A stretch of 10,764 nucleotides of DNA, taken from NCBI GenBank assembly GCA_964614265.1, contig CAZTKT010000027.1:1-10764 (forward strand), in the 5' to 3' direction. The position numbers and the translations under genes were made by a program. Shown here one piece after another: positions 1 through 5,160 of this stretch. How positions within the stretch are numbered: position 1 is the stretch's first letter; the number at the start of each line of letters is the position of its first letter. Origin of the DNA: JACQKD01 sp964614265. GTDB taxonomy: Bacteria; Patescibacteriota; Minisyncoccia; Phycocordibacterales; UBA918. A model generated the notes under the pieces. The model was not told the origin of the DNA. It saw only the letters and a list, made by a program, of their open reading frames with translations, and searched no databases.

Positions 1-366
1 CCATGTCCAACATCATGCTCCATCGGTTGGCGAGGGGTTTTTGAACATGCTCTAGTTCCCCTGCGTAAATTGGCGCAGGAGCCGAAGTGGCTTCTGCCCA
101 GTATGGACGGTGCAGCCGGACCTCGGTGGCTGCATGTGGCAACCATTGAGAGATGGGTTGCTGACTCTCTGGGGGTTGACGAAAAGATGGTGACGACTTT
201 CGCGGCACAAGTGTGCCGCGTGCCGAGGAATACTTCACCGCATCCGGACCTCTTTGAGGAACCCCCCTCGGGGTGCTGGTTTGACAGGAGCAGCGAGGAG
301 GTGCTGGACAAGGCTTGGCTCCTGTGGTTGTCGGCGCATGCCGGCATCCAGCCCCCATTGTTCTGA
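1..366 (+). CDS. hypothetical protein, 5' end outside or at window start
   Basis: This frame is open from base 1 to the TGA at 364-366, so the gene probably begins upstream. The first recognised in-frame start inside the window is a TTG at 70, which has no Shine-Dalgarno sequence, so I do not favour it. From 70 the product would be 98 aa. The translation is mixed and protein-like, rich in Trp and Pro (for example WLHVATIERW and the C-terminal AWLLWLSAHAG). It has no signal peptide, membrane segment or family motif I recognise. Base composition is more GC-rich than the AT-richer intergenic DNA nearby. It is followed by a hairpin-rich stretch rather than another gene. It could be a real small accessory gene or a chance open frame; I lean slightly toward real. 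No function is proposed. Confidence 0.4.
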   Translation, partial: PCPTSCSIGWRGVFEHALVPLRKLAQEPKWLLPSMDGAAGPRWLHVATIERWVADSLGVDEKMVTTFAAQVCRVPRNTSPHPDLFEEPPSGCWFDRSSEEVLDKAWLLWLSAHAGIQPPLF

Positions 367-538
367 CGATAATTTTTTCAGCCGGTTCGTCTCGCGCCGG
401 CTGTTGGCTCACAAGCCAACGCTGCAAAGTCGAGACAAGCTCTTGGGGAGTACCTGGCGCATGGCGCACCAGACGCTCCCCACCACACCACTTTTTCAAG
501 GGGTGTTTTTTGTTATCCAACTTTAGGAGCAAAACCTT
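367..538 (+). other. hairpin-rich leader upstream of comEC
   Basis: No gene is seen here. Three inverted repeats follow one another. AGCCGG (380-385) pairs with CCGGCT (397-402). GTTGGCT (403-409) pairs with AGCCAAC (414-420) around a CACA loop. GGGGAG (445-450) pairs with CTCCCC (476-481), enclosing CTGG (454-457) with CCAG (469-472). The CCCC at 478-481 can instead pair with GGGG at 500-503, which is followed by a T6 run at 506-511. That competing pairing looks like a weak attenuator or the terminator of the upstream ORF. A Shine-Dalgarno AGGAG at 525-529 closes the region. Confidence 0.45.
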
Positions 539-2164
539 ATGATCGTGGCATATATCAAGAACAAAGACGGGGACACAGAGAAGTATGTGCACTCTCCCTC
601 TTGTCGTGGTGGGCATATATCCGCTACAGTAGTGGGAATGTCTGCGTGGATATTCTATGCAACGGCCATCGGGTTTGCGACGGGAGTATATGTACGATCG
701 GTGTGGGAGTTGGGGTGGGTGATACCGATCGTGCTCTCAGTCGTGGGCGGCGTGCTTGTGGGTGTATTGCGAGTCACTGCGCGTGAGCGCCACCCGCGAC
801 TGATCGTGTTGTCGATATTGTGTATCACCGGTGCGCTTGGCATCATGCGTGTGGAAGTTGCCACATGGGGCAGGAGTGATGTGCAGTTTGAGGAGCGTCT
901 CAATCAGAACGTGGTGCTCGAAGGGGTGATCGTGGAAGAGGTAGATGAGCGGGCCAATACCGCACAGTTGACGGTTCACGTTGATTCGATCGACAAGAAG
1001 CATGTGGATCGTCGTGTGCTCGTGATCTCAGATCGGTTTCCAACATTTGCATACGGTGATCGCGTACGAGTAGAAGCGACACTCACACTGCCGGAGGCGT
1101 TCGAGACTACTCTCGGGCGAATGTTTGATTATCCGGGGTATCTCTCGGCACGTGGCATCAGGTACATTGCGACGCGCGCACATGTACGAATGCTCAACGA
1201 AGGGAATGGGTACGTCGTCGTGGCATCTCTGTTGGCAGTCAAACATGCATTTATGCATCAGGTTGAGATACTCTTGCCGGAACCGCAGGCGGGATTGGCA
1301 GAGGGATTGGTGCTCGGGGTAAAGCGTGCATTGGGGGCTGACTTGGAACAGGCGTTCCGTGTTGCAGGAGTGATTCATATTATTGTACTCTCGGGCTACA
1401 ACGTGACGATCGTGGTGGAGGCAGTGATGCGATTGTTGGCGTTTCTCCGACCACGTATGCGCGCGATATGTGGTGGTCTCGCGATCGTCGCGTTTGCACT
1501 TATTGCGGGGTTTTCGGCAACGGTGGTGCGCGCGTCACTCATGGCAGTGTTCGTACTCATCGCTCGCGTGAGTGGTCGGCAATACCATATCGCGCGAGCA
1601 CTGGTGTTCACGGGCCTCTGCATGATTGTCATGAATCCAGCGCTCTTGGTATTTGACCCGGGATTTCAGTTGTCATTTCTTGCGACGCTCGGGCTTGTCG
1701 TTGTTGCACCACTGCTGGAGACACGACTATGGCGGGTGCCGACTCGCTTTCACATACGGGAAGTGATGACCTCGACGATCGCAACGCAGGTATTGGTTCT
1801 GCCACTGCTCCTCTATTCTACCGGCCTCTTTTCGGTGATGGCGCTGTTCGTTAATATGTTGATACTGCCGATCGTACCACTGACCATGCTGTGTATTTTT
1901 ATCGCAGGTATGCTCGGGTTTCTCGGCCAACTGGTTGCGCTTCCACTCGCATTTCTCGCGTACGCGCTATTGAACTACATCATCTCTGTGGTGTTATACG
2001 CGGAAGCACTTCCATTTGCATCCGTTAATGTTCCACTCTTTCCATTTTGGCTCGTCGGATTGTGTTATGCGGTGCTGACGATCGTGTTGTGGCGTGTGTA
2101 TCGGAAGATACAAAAAGGCGTTCCGGCTCCAAAAGAGCCGGAACGCCTCGTCGCTGGTCATTAA
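539..2164 (+). CDS. comEC: ComEC/Rec2 DNA-uptake channel, membrane half (no metallo-beta-lactamase domain)
   Basis: This is the inner-membrane channel for single-stranded DNA during natural transformation, 541 aa. The start is fixed by AGGAG at 525-529, 9 nt from the ATG. Three hydrophobic segments (about residues 32-52, 58-77, 87-104) precede an OB-fold-like DUF4131 region (about 125-218, with YGDRVRVEA and the DYPGYLSARGI segment). The Competence domain (about 250-520) follows with many membrane segments. Its signatures are visible: GLVLGVKRAL near 256-265, GVIHIIVLSGYNV near 277-289, FSATVVRASLMA near 325-336 and FDPGFQLSFLA near 372-382. Full ComEC is usually about 750-800 aa with a C-terminal metallo-beta-lactamase domain. 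Here that domain is absent and is encoded separately at 3096-4004. The last about 15 codons run through a perfect hairpin that serves the opposing sodA gene, and the stop overlaps the sodA stop by 4 nt. Confidence 0.93.
   Translation: MIVAYIKNKDGDTEKYVHSPSCRGGHISATVVGMSAWIFYATAIGFATGVYVRSVWELGWVIPIVLSVVGGVLVGVLRVTARERHPRLIVLSILCITGALGIMRVEVATWGRSDVQFEERLNQNVVLEGVIVEEVDERANTAQLTVHVDSIDKKHVDRRVLVISDRFPTFAYGDRVRVEATLTLPEAFETTLGRMFDYPGYLSARGIRYIATRAHVRMLNEGNGYVVVASLLAVKHAFMHQVEILLPEPQAGLAEGLVLGVKRALGADLEQAFRVAGVIHIIVLSGYNVTIVVEAVMRLLAFLRPRMRAICGGLAIVAFALIAGFSATVVRASLMAVFVLIARVSGRQYHIARALVFTGLCMIVMNPALLVFDPGFQLSFLATLGLVVVAPLLETRLWRVPTRFHIREVMTSTIATQVLVLPLLLYSTGLFSVMALFVNMLILPIVPLTMLCIFIAGMLGFLGQLVALPLAFLAYALLNYIISVVLYAEALPFASVNVPLFPFWLVGLCYAVLTIVLWRVYRKIQKGVPAPKEPERLVAGH
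2112..2147 (-). terminator. intrinsic terminator of sodA, inside the comEC coding end
   Basis: A perfect 13-bp stem, GGCGTTCCGGCTC (2117-2129) with GAGCCGGAACGCC (2135-2147), has a 5-nt loop. On the minus strand it is followed by five T (complement of 2112-2116). It starts 13 nt beyond the sodA stop. There is no T run on the plus-strand side, so it should act only on leftward transcription. Confidence 0.85.
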
Positions 2165-2754
2165 CGTGTCTTCTGGAATCGTGCCTCAATGACCGACCAA
2201 TTGAGATTTTTGAAGAATGCCTCGACGTACTGTTTTTTTTCTGAGGGGAGATAGTCAACCATGAAGGCATGTTCCCACATGTCCATCGCAAGGATGACGG
2301 GGAGTCCACCAAGTTGACCGAGCTCATGATCACTGACCCACGCAGTGTGTATCGTGTCCCCCACAGGATCCGCATAGAGTACTGTCCAGCCGATGCCGCG
2401 ACTCATCCCGACAGTCTTAAAATGTGCAATGAAGGATTCCCAGGAACCATATTTTTCACGTACCGCACCCATAAGCGCACTGTCTGTGGATGGGGCGCGC
2501 GTGCCACCCTCCCATTGTGAAAAGTACTGTTCGTGCATGCGCATACCATTAAATTCGAATCCAAGTCGACGGCGTACTTCCGTTATGGCGTACGCGTACT
2601 TTTCTTTGTCGAGTGTTTCAAGATCTGTAATCTGTTGTCGGAGGAGGTTTGTGTGCGTGACGTATCCTTCATAGAGACCGAGGTGTACGGTTATTTGTTT
2701 TTCGGAAATATCGGTGAGTGTCGGAAGATCAAATTTTTTTGCCGTGTACTGCAT
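2161..2754 (-). CDS. sodA: iron/manganese superoxide dismutase
   Basis: Dismutates superoxide to O2 and H2O2; 197 aa, the usual length, with no signal peptide, so cytoplasmic. By alignment to the family the metal ligands are His24, His74, Asp158 and His162. The last two sit in the signature DMWEHAFMVDY, followed by the conserved helix ending in FFKNLNW. The gateway Tyr31 is kept. The usual HH pair after the first ligand is replaced (HLGLYEGYV). The outer-sphere Gln site four residues before His74 is Gly70, and His143 in VSDHELG occupies the alternative outer-sphere site, as I recall for mycobacterial SodA. The usual NQDSPL segment is absent, so Fe or Mn preference cannot be read with confidence. 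The ATG at 2754 matches the family N-terminus but has no Shine-Dalgarno. The gene has its own promoter and terminator and runs opposite to both comEC halves. The locus tag sodA versus sodB is arbitrary here. Confidence 0.95.
   Translation of the reverse strand: MQYTAKKFDLPTLTDISEKQITVHLGLYEGYVTHTNLLRQQITDLETLDKEKYAYAITEVRRRLGFEFNGMRMHEQYFSQWEGGTRAPSTDSALMGAVREKYGSWESFIAHFKTVGMSRGIGWTVLYADPVGDTIHTAWVSDHELGQLGGLPVILAMDMWEHAFMVDYLPSEKKQYVEAFFKNLNWSVIEARFQKTR
2185..2211 (+). terminator. weak candidate terminator of comEC, inside the sodA coding end
   Basis: CTCAAT (2185-2190) pairs with ATTGAG (2200-2205) around a 9-nt loop, and the stem is followed by A and five T (2207-2211). It lies about 20 nt past the comEC stop, on the correct strand. 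The stem has only two G-C pairs, so the call is tentative. Confidence 0.35.
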
Positions 2755-2796
2755 AGTATGAGATTAGAGTGGATAAGGATGTTGCTGGGACTCTGT

Positions 2797-2805
2797 AGTA
2801 TACCA
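2797..2805 (-). promoter_or_regulatory. sodA promoter, extended -10
   Basis: On the minus strand TGG precedes TATACT (complement of 2805 to 2797), a TG-extended -10 with 5 of 6 consensus bases. No good -35 is seen at 16-18 nt, as expected for extended -10 promoters. The predicted start near 2790 gives a leader of about 36 nt with no Shine-Dalgarno. Confidence 0.5.
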
Positions 2806-2814
2806 AACCTGCGT

Positions 2815-2842
2815 TTGTACCGGTAGGAGTGGGGCATATCTA
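2815..2842 (+). promoter_or_regulatory. possible promoter for the 2864 gene
   Basis: TTGTAC (2815-2820) is separated by 16 nt from TATCTA (2837-2842). The -10 lacks the final T. A start near 2849 would leave a short leader carrying AGGAG (2854-2858). Alternative A/T-rich -10 boxes follow at 2841-2853, so the exact element is uncertain. Confidence 0.3.
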
Positions 2843-2863
2843 TATAGTATACTAGGAGTACCT

Positions 2864-3109
2864 ATGTCACGTGTATTTTCAATCCTCATACTTTTAGGTA
2901 TTGCTCTTTGGGCATTCTTGTTACTGGAACGGGTGCGACCTGATCAAGTAGTTGAACAGGGAGTATCACAACTGGAGAAGGTGCCGGCAGATAATGCGAA
3001 TACGACTGATCGGTGTGCACGGTATCGTCAGAATTCAGAAGATGATCTGAATACGTGGGCGTTGGGATATGAAGGTCGCATAAGACAGTTAATCCATGGA
3101 TGCTTCTAG
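2864..3109 (+). CDS. small single-pass membrane protein of unknown function
   Basis: 81 aa. AGGAG at 2854-2858 lies 5 nt before the ATG and supports this start. Residues about 4-21 form one hydrophobic segment after a short basic N-terminus (MSR), so it is probably a signal anchor with the rest outside the membrane. The external part is polar, with Cys51 and Cys80 (penultimate residue), which could form a disulfide. I recognise no domain. Its last 14 bases overlap the start of the ComEC metallo-beta-lactamase gene in another frame. That arrangement usually means translational coupling, and suggests the two are made together. The link to DNA uptake is inference from position only. Confidence 0.7.
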   Translation: MSRVFSILILLGIALWAFLLLERVRPDQVVEQGVSQLEKVPADNANTTDRCARYRQNSEDDLNTWALGYEGRIRQLIHGCF

Positions 3110-4004
3110 GGTGGGTCAGGAACAAATCAATCTACCACTAACACTGTCTCATCGCGCTGTACTGATCCGATCTGTTATTGTGTTGGTGTTACTCGTGATG
3201 GCTGTCTTGGTGTACGTCGTTCCCGCGGCCCAAGGCCGCGGGAACGAACTTACCGTAACCTTCTTCGACATTGGTCAAGGTGACGCAATTTTTATAGAGT
3301 CTCCCACTGGTGTACAGATGCTTATTGACGGGGGTCCTCCGGATGGAGGGGTGCTCCGTCGTCTCTCTGCACGCATGGGTTTTTTTGATCGTTCCATCGA
3401 CTATGTGCTTTCGACACATCCAGACAAAGACCACGTCGGAGGATTGCCCGACGTGCTTGATCGATACACGGTGTCCGCTGTTCTTATGACCGAAAATACA
3501 GGCGCAAGTGCTGCCGACCGTATGTTTATTGAGCGGACCAAAACAGAAGGTGCGCAGGTGACATACGTGAGGCGTGGTATGCACTATGATCTCGGTGGTG
3601 GGGTAGTGCTCACCATCCTCTTTCCTGATCATGACCCTACTTTATTTGAAAGCAACACATCCTCTATTGTTGCTCGACTTACCTACGGAGACAGTGAATT
3701 TCTCTTTACGGGTGATTCACCGCAAGCCATCGAACAGTACCTTGTCTCACTCGATGGAACCAAACTCGCAAGCGATGTACTCAAGGCGGGACATCATGGT
3801 TCGCGCACCTCTTCGAGTGCTACCTTTGTTGAAGCAGTGCATCCGGCATACGCGGTAGTTTCTGCGGGGAAGAATAATCAGTATGGCCATCCACACAAAG
3901 AAGTGCTGGATTTGTTTCAGCGACTCGGCATCATCACAAAAAATACCGCTGATCTCAGCAGTATTTCCTTTGTCTCCGACGGCAGAAGCGTTTCGCTTAA
4001 ATGA
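3096..4004 (+). CDS. ComEC C-terminal-type metallo-beta-lactamase hydrolase, membrane anchored
   Basis: 302 aa. This corresponds to the extracytoplasmic nuclease-like domain that is normally the C-terminus of ComEC, here a free protein with its own anchor (hydrophobic residues about 21-42). The fold starts at FFDIGQGDAIFIES (57-69) with LIDGG. The metal-binding loop is THPDKDHVGG with His108, Asp110, Asp112 and His113; Asp in place of the second His is usual for ComEC. Further motifs are FTGD (Asp207), GHHGS (His233/His234) and YGHPH (His265). In the family this domain is thought to degrade the non-transported strand during uptake. The start ATG lies inside the preceding gene, with no Shine-Dalgarno of its own, consistent with coupling. 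A perfect palindrome encodes the linker just after the membrane anchor (residues about 41-51). The C-terminal end overlaps rpmB on the other strand. Confidence 0.92.
   Translation: MDASRVGQEQINLPLTLSHRAVLIRSVIVLVLLVMAVLVYVVPAAQGRGNELTVTFFDIGQGDAIFIESPTGVQMLIDGGPPDGGVLRRLSARMGFFDRSIDYVLSTHPDKDHVGGLPDVLDRYTVSAVLMTENTGASAADRMFIERTKTEGAQVTYVRRGMHYDLGGGVVLTILFPDHDPTLFESNTSSIVARLTYGDSEFLFTGDSPQAIEQYLVSLDGTKLASDVLKAGHHGSRTSSSATFVEAVHPAYAVVSAGKNNQYGHPHKEVLDLFQRLGIITKNTADLSSISFVSDGRSVSLK
3217..3247. repeat. perfect 14-bp palindrome inside a coding region
   Basis: TCGTTCCCGCGGCC (3217-3230) and GGCCGCGGGAACGA (3234-3247) are exact inverse complements around CAA. There is no T run on either side, so it is not an intrinsic terminator. 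It is in frame and encodes the linker between the membrane anchor and the hydrolase domain. Confidence 0.85.
3938..3964 (-). terminator. intrinsic terminator of rpmB, inside the hydrolase coding end
   Basis: On the minus strand ATACTGCTG (complement of 3964-3956) pairs with CAGCGGTAT (3951-3943) around AGAT, nine pairs with one G-U. Five T follow (complement of 3942-3938). On the plus strand the wobble pair becomes a C-A mismatch and there is no adequate T run, so the signal favours leftward termination. It lies about 33 nt beyond the rpmB stop. Confidence 0.7.
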
Positions 4005-4239
4005 GACGTGCCTCCTTGAGGGTTCGGTAGGCGCCGTTTTTGGTAAGGGTGCGGAGGCCTTTTGTGGAGATTTTCAGTGTGACCGTTTTATCAAGTTCAG
4101 CGACATAGACTCGCTTCTTTTGGAGATTTGGCTGGCGACGGACACTTCCACAGGGATTAAACTGTGTTGCGCGGACACGATTTGAGTATCGCCCCCCCAT
4201 TTGGGACTTCTTGCCTGTTATGTCGCATATCTTTGCCAT
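3997..4239 (-). CDS. rpmB: 50S ribosomal protein L28
   Basis: 80 aa protein of the large ribosomal subunit. The N-terminus MAKICDITGKK, the SNRVRATQFNP segment and RRQPNLQKKRVYV are diagnostic, and the C-terminal GLRTLTKNGAYRTL is the usual tail. The ATG at 4239 (minus strand) is chosen because the family begins MAKxC; the frame is open further upstream but those residues do not resemble L28. Only weak Shine-Dalgarno-like sequence (TAGAG) precedes it. It is slightly longer than the roughly 63-78 aa commonly seen, as in Patescibacterial homologues I recall. It is monocistronic, with its own promoter (4256-4283) and terminator (3938-3964). Its stop overlaps the 3' end of the ComEC hydrolase gene by 8 nt. 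Confidence 0.95.
   Translation of the reverse strand: MAKICDITGKKSQMGGRYSNRVRATQFNPCGSVRRQPNLQKKRVYVAELDKTVTLKISTKGLRTLTKNGAYRTLKEARLI
4008..4041 (+). terminator. candidate terminator of the ComEC hydrolase gene, inside rpmB
   Basis: GTGCCT (4008-4013) pairs with AGGCGC (4029-4034), with one G-U pair, and the inner loop can form CC-TTGA-GG. T5 follows at 4037-4041. It begins 4 nt after the hydrolase stop and lies within rpmB codons read on the other strand. Confidence 0.45.
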
Positions 4240-4255
4240 AGCTCTAATACCCGCC

Positions 4256-4283
4256 ATGCTAGCACAGTCGAGGTTTTTTTCAA
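4256..4283 (-). promoter_or_regulatory. rpmB promoter
   Basis: On the minus strand TTGAAA (complement of 4283-4278) is followed by a 16-nt spacer and TAGCAT (4261-4256), preceded by TGC, giving an extended -10. The predicted transcription start near 4249 leaves a leader of about 10 nt. Confidence 0.6.
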
Positions 4284-4296
4284 AATATTCTGTTGG

Positions 4297-4351
4297 GAGG
4301 TGTGGCCGAGCACATCCAAAGAGAGAGCTTTGCATACGGGTCAGTATCCGT
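4297..4351 (+). pseudogene. possible degenerate tRNA-Ser 5' fragment
   Basis: GGAGGTG (4297-4303), TG and GCCGAG (4306-4311) match the acceptor 5' strand, positions 8-9 and D-arm start of a bacterial tRNA-Ser. GAGAGCTTTGC resembles the 5' half of an anticodon arm, and ACGG-N8-CCGT (about 4336-4351) resembles the long serine variable arm. The D-loop GG, the 3' half of the anticodon stem, the T-arm and the complementary CACCTCC are all missing. It cannot fold as a tRNA and would be a relic. The comparison is from memory of tRNA-Ser sequences, so chance resemblance remains possible. Confidence 0.3.
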
Positions 4352-4357
4352 TACACT
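4330..4357 (+). promoter_or_regulatory. promoter of the M50 protease gene
   Basis: TTGCAT (4330-4335), 16-nt spacer, TACACT (4352-4357). The -10 ends 6 nt before the ATG at 4364, so transcription should start at or next to the A of the start codon (leaderless mRNA). The same two hexamers with the same spacing occur before tig. Confidence 0.65.
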
Positions 4358-4363
4358 GAGTGC

Positions 4364-5005
4364 ATGGATCCGAGTTTTATTTTTATAATTGTGGCACTCA
4401 TACTCTCTATTGTGGCCCATGAGGCGGCACACGGGTATGTGGCGAATTGGCTGGGGGATCCAACGGCACGTCTCTCTGGACGGTTGACTCTCAACCCAAT
4501 TCCTCATATTGACCTCTGGGGATCCATCATCATTCCCGCATTATTGTTTTTCTCTCACAGTGGCATTCTTTTTGGGTGGGCCAAGCCAGTACCATACAAC
4601 CCATACAATCTACGAAACCAGAAGTGGGGCGAGGCACTTGTTGCGGGCGCTGGCCCTGCGACCAATCTTTGTATTGCGCTCGCGTTCGGCCTTTTTCTTC
4701 GATTTTTTGGGTCAGATCTCAGCTTGTCAGCATTAATCATTACCTCATATATTGTGCAGACAAATTTGTTACTCGCGTTGTTTAACCTGATCCCACTACC
4801 CCCACTTGATGGTTCGAAAGTGTTGATGGCACTATTACCAATCCGTGCGCAGATGCGGTTCCAAGAATTTGCTATACAGATGCAGAGGTTTGGTCTCATT
4901 GTTGCGTTCCTCTTTATTTTTCTCTTTGCACAGGTACTCATCGATCCATTGAGTCGTCTGATCAGTGTTATGTTTACTCTCGTGACTGGCATGCATGGTT
5001 TCTAG
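4364..5005 (+). CDS. M50-family site-2-type intramembrane zinc metalloprotease
   Basis: 213 aa. This is a compact S2P/FtsEX-distant M50 peptidase of the single-domain kind (often called YwhC- or Rv-like site-2 protease) that cuts substrates within the membrane. The zinc motif HEAAH is at residues 19-23 in the first membrane segment (about 5-22). The second active-site motif NLIPLPPLDG is at 141-150 and supplies the third zinc ligand, Asp149. Conserved GWAKPVPYNP (71-80) and GAGPATN (95-101) are typical of the family. There are four or five more hydrophobic segments and no PDZ domain. The ATG at 4364 is preferred over upstream in-frame starts because the protein then begins like its relatives and the promoter -10 lies 6 nt upstream. 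No substrate can be inferred. The gene is divergent from rpmB and stands alone. Confidence 0.95.
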   Translation: MDPSFIFIIVALILSIVAHEAAHGYVANWLGDPTARLSGRLTLNPIPHIDLWGSIIIPALLFFSHSGILFGWAKPVPYNPYNLRNQKWGEALVAGAGPATNLCIALAFGLFLRFFGSDLSLSALIITSYIVQTNLLLALFNLIPLPPLDGSKVLMALLPIRAQMRFQEFAIQMQRFGLIVAFLFIFLFAQVLIDPLSRLISVMFTLVTGMHGF

Positions 5006-5065
5006 CAATAGTATCTAGGTCTGTGTGGGTGTCGTAATCAACTATTGAATGTAGCGCTTTGGTAC

Positions 5066-5093
5066 TTTACAGTCACCTGTGATGTGATACAAT
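5066..5093 (+). promoter_or_regulatory. nusA promoter
   Basis: TTTACA (5066-5071), 16-nt spacer, TACAAT (5088-5093) preceded by TGA, so an extended -10. The predicted start is near 5100. The spacer contains a small dyad, TCAC-CT-GTGA (5073-5082), that could be an operator, though it is short enough to be chance. Confidence 0.65.
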
Positions 5094-5109
5094 GCTTGCA
5101 TCGACCGTC

Positions 5110-5135
5110 GTCGGCACTCCCTGCCGGCATTTTTT
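5110..5135 (+). terminator. intrinsic terminator in the nusA leader (possible attenuator) or terminator of the M50 gene
   Basis: GTCGGCA (5110-5116) pairs with TGCCGGC (5122-5128), one G-U pair, loop CTCCC, followed by A and six T (5130-5135). It is a canonical intrinsic terminator. It lies after the nusA promoter and before nusA, and also follows the M50 gene by about 105 nt. Confidence 0.8.
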
Positions 5136-5142
5136 AGTCCTA

Positions 5143-5160
5143 TTAGTAGTCGACCACTAA
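5143..5160. repeat. 18-bp near-perfect dyad before nusA
   Basis: TTAGT-A-GTCGAC-C-ACTAA is an inverted repeat with a single mismatched pair (5148/5155). It lies between the leader terminator and the nusA ATG. It has no loop long enough for a good RNA hairpin, so if functional it is more likely a protein-binding site. Confidence 0.45.

Noticed and set aside
3189..3632. 147-aa minus-strand ORF
   Set aside because: It is antisense to the ComEC hydrolase, whose motifs are unambiguous in the other frame.
4240..4335. N-terminal extension of L28
   Set aside because: The family begins MAKxC, and the extra residues cross the rpmB promoter.
4211..4363. N-terminal extension of the M50 protease from 4211
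   Set aside because: It overlaps rpmB and its promoter; the family-like start is the ATG at 4364, directly after a -10 element.
5006..5047. CAATAGT (5006-5012) with ACTATTG (5041-5047) as an M50 terminator
   Set aside because: The loop is 28 nt, the stem is A/T-rich and no T run follows.
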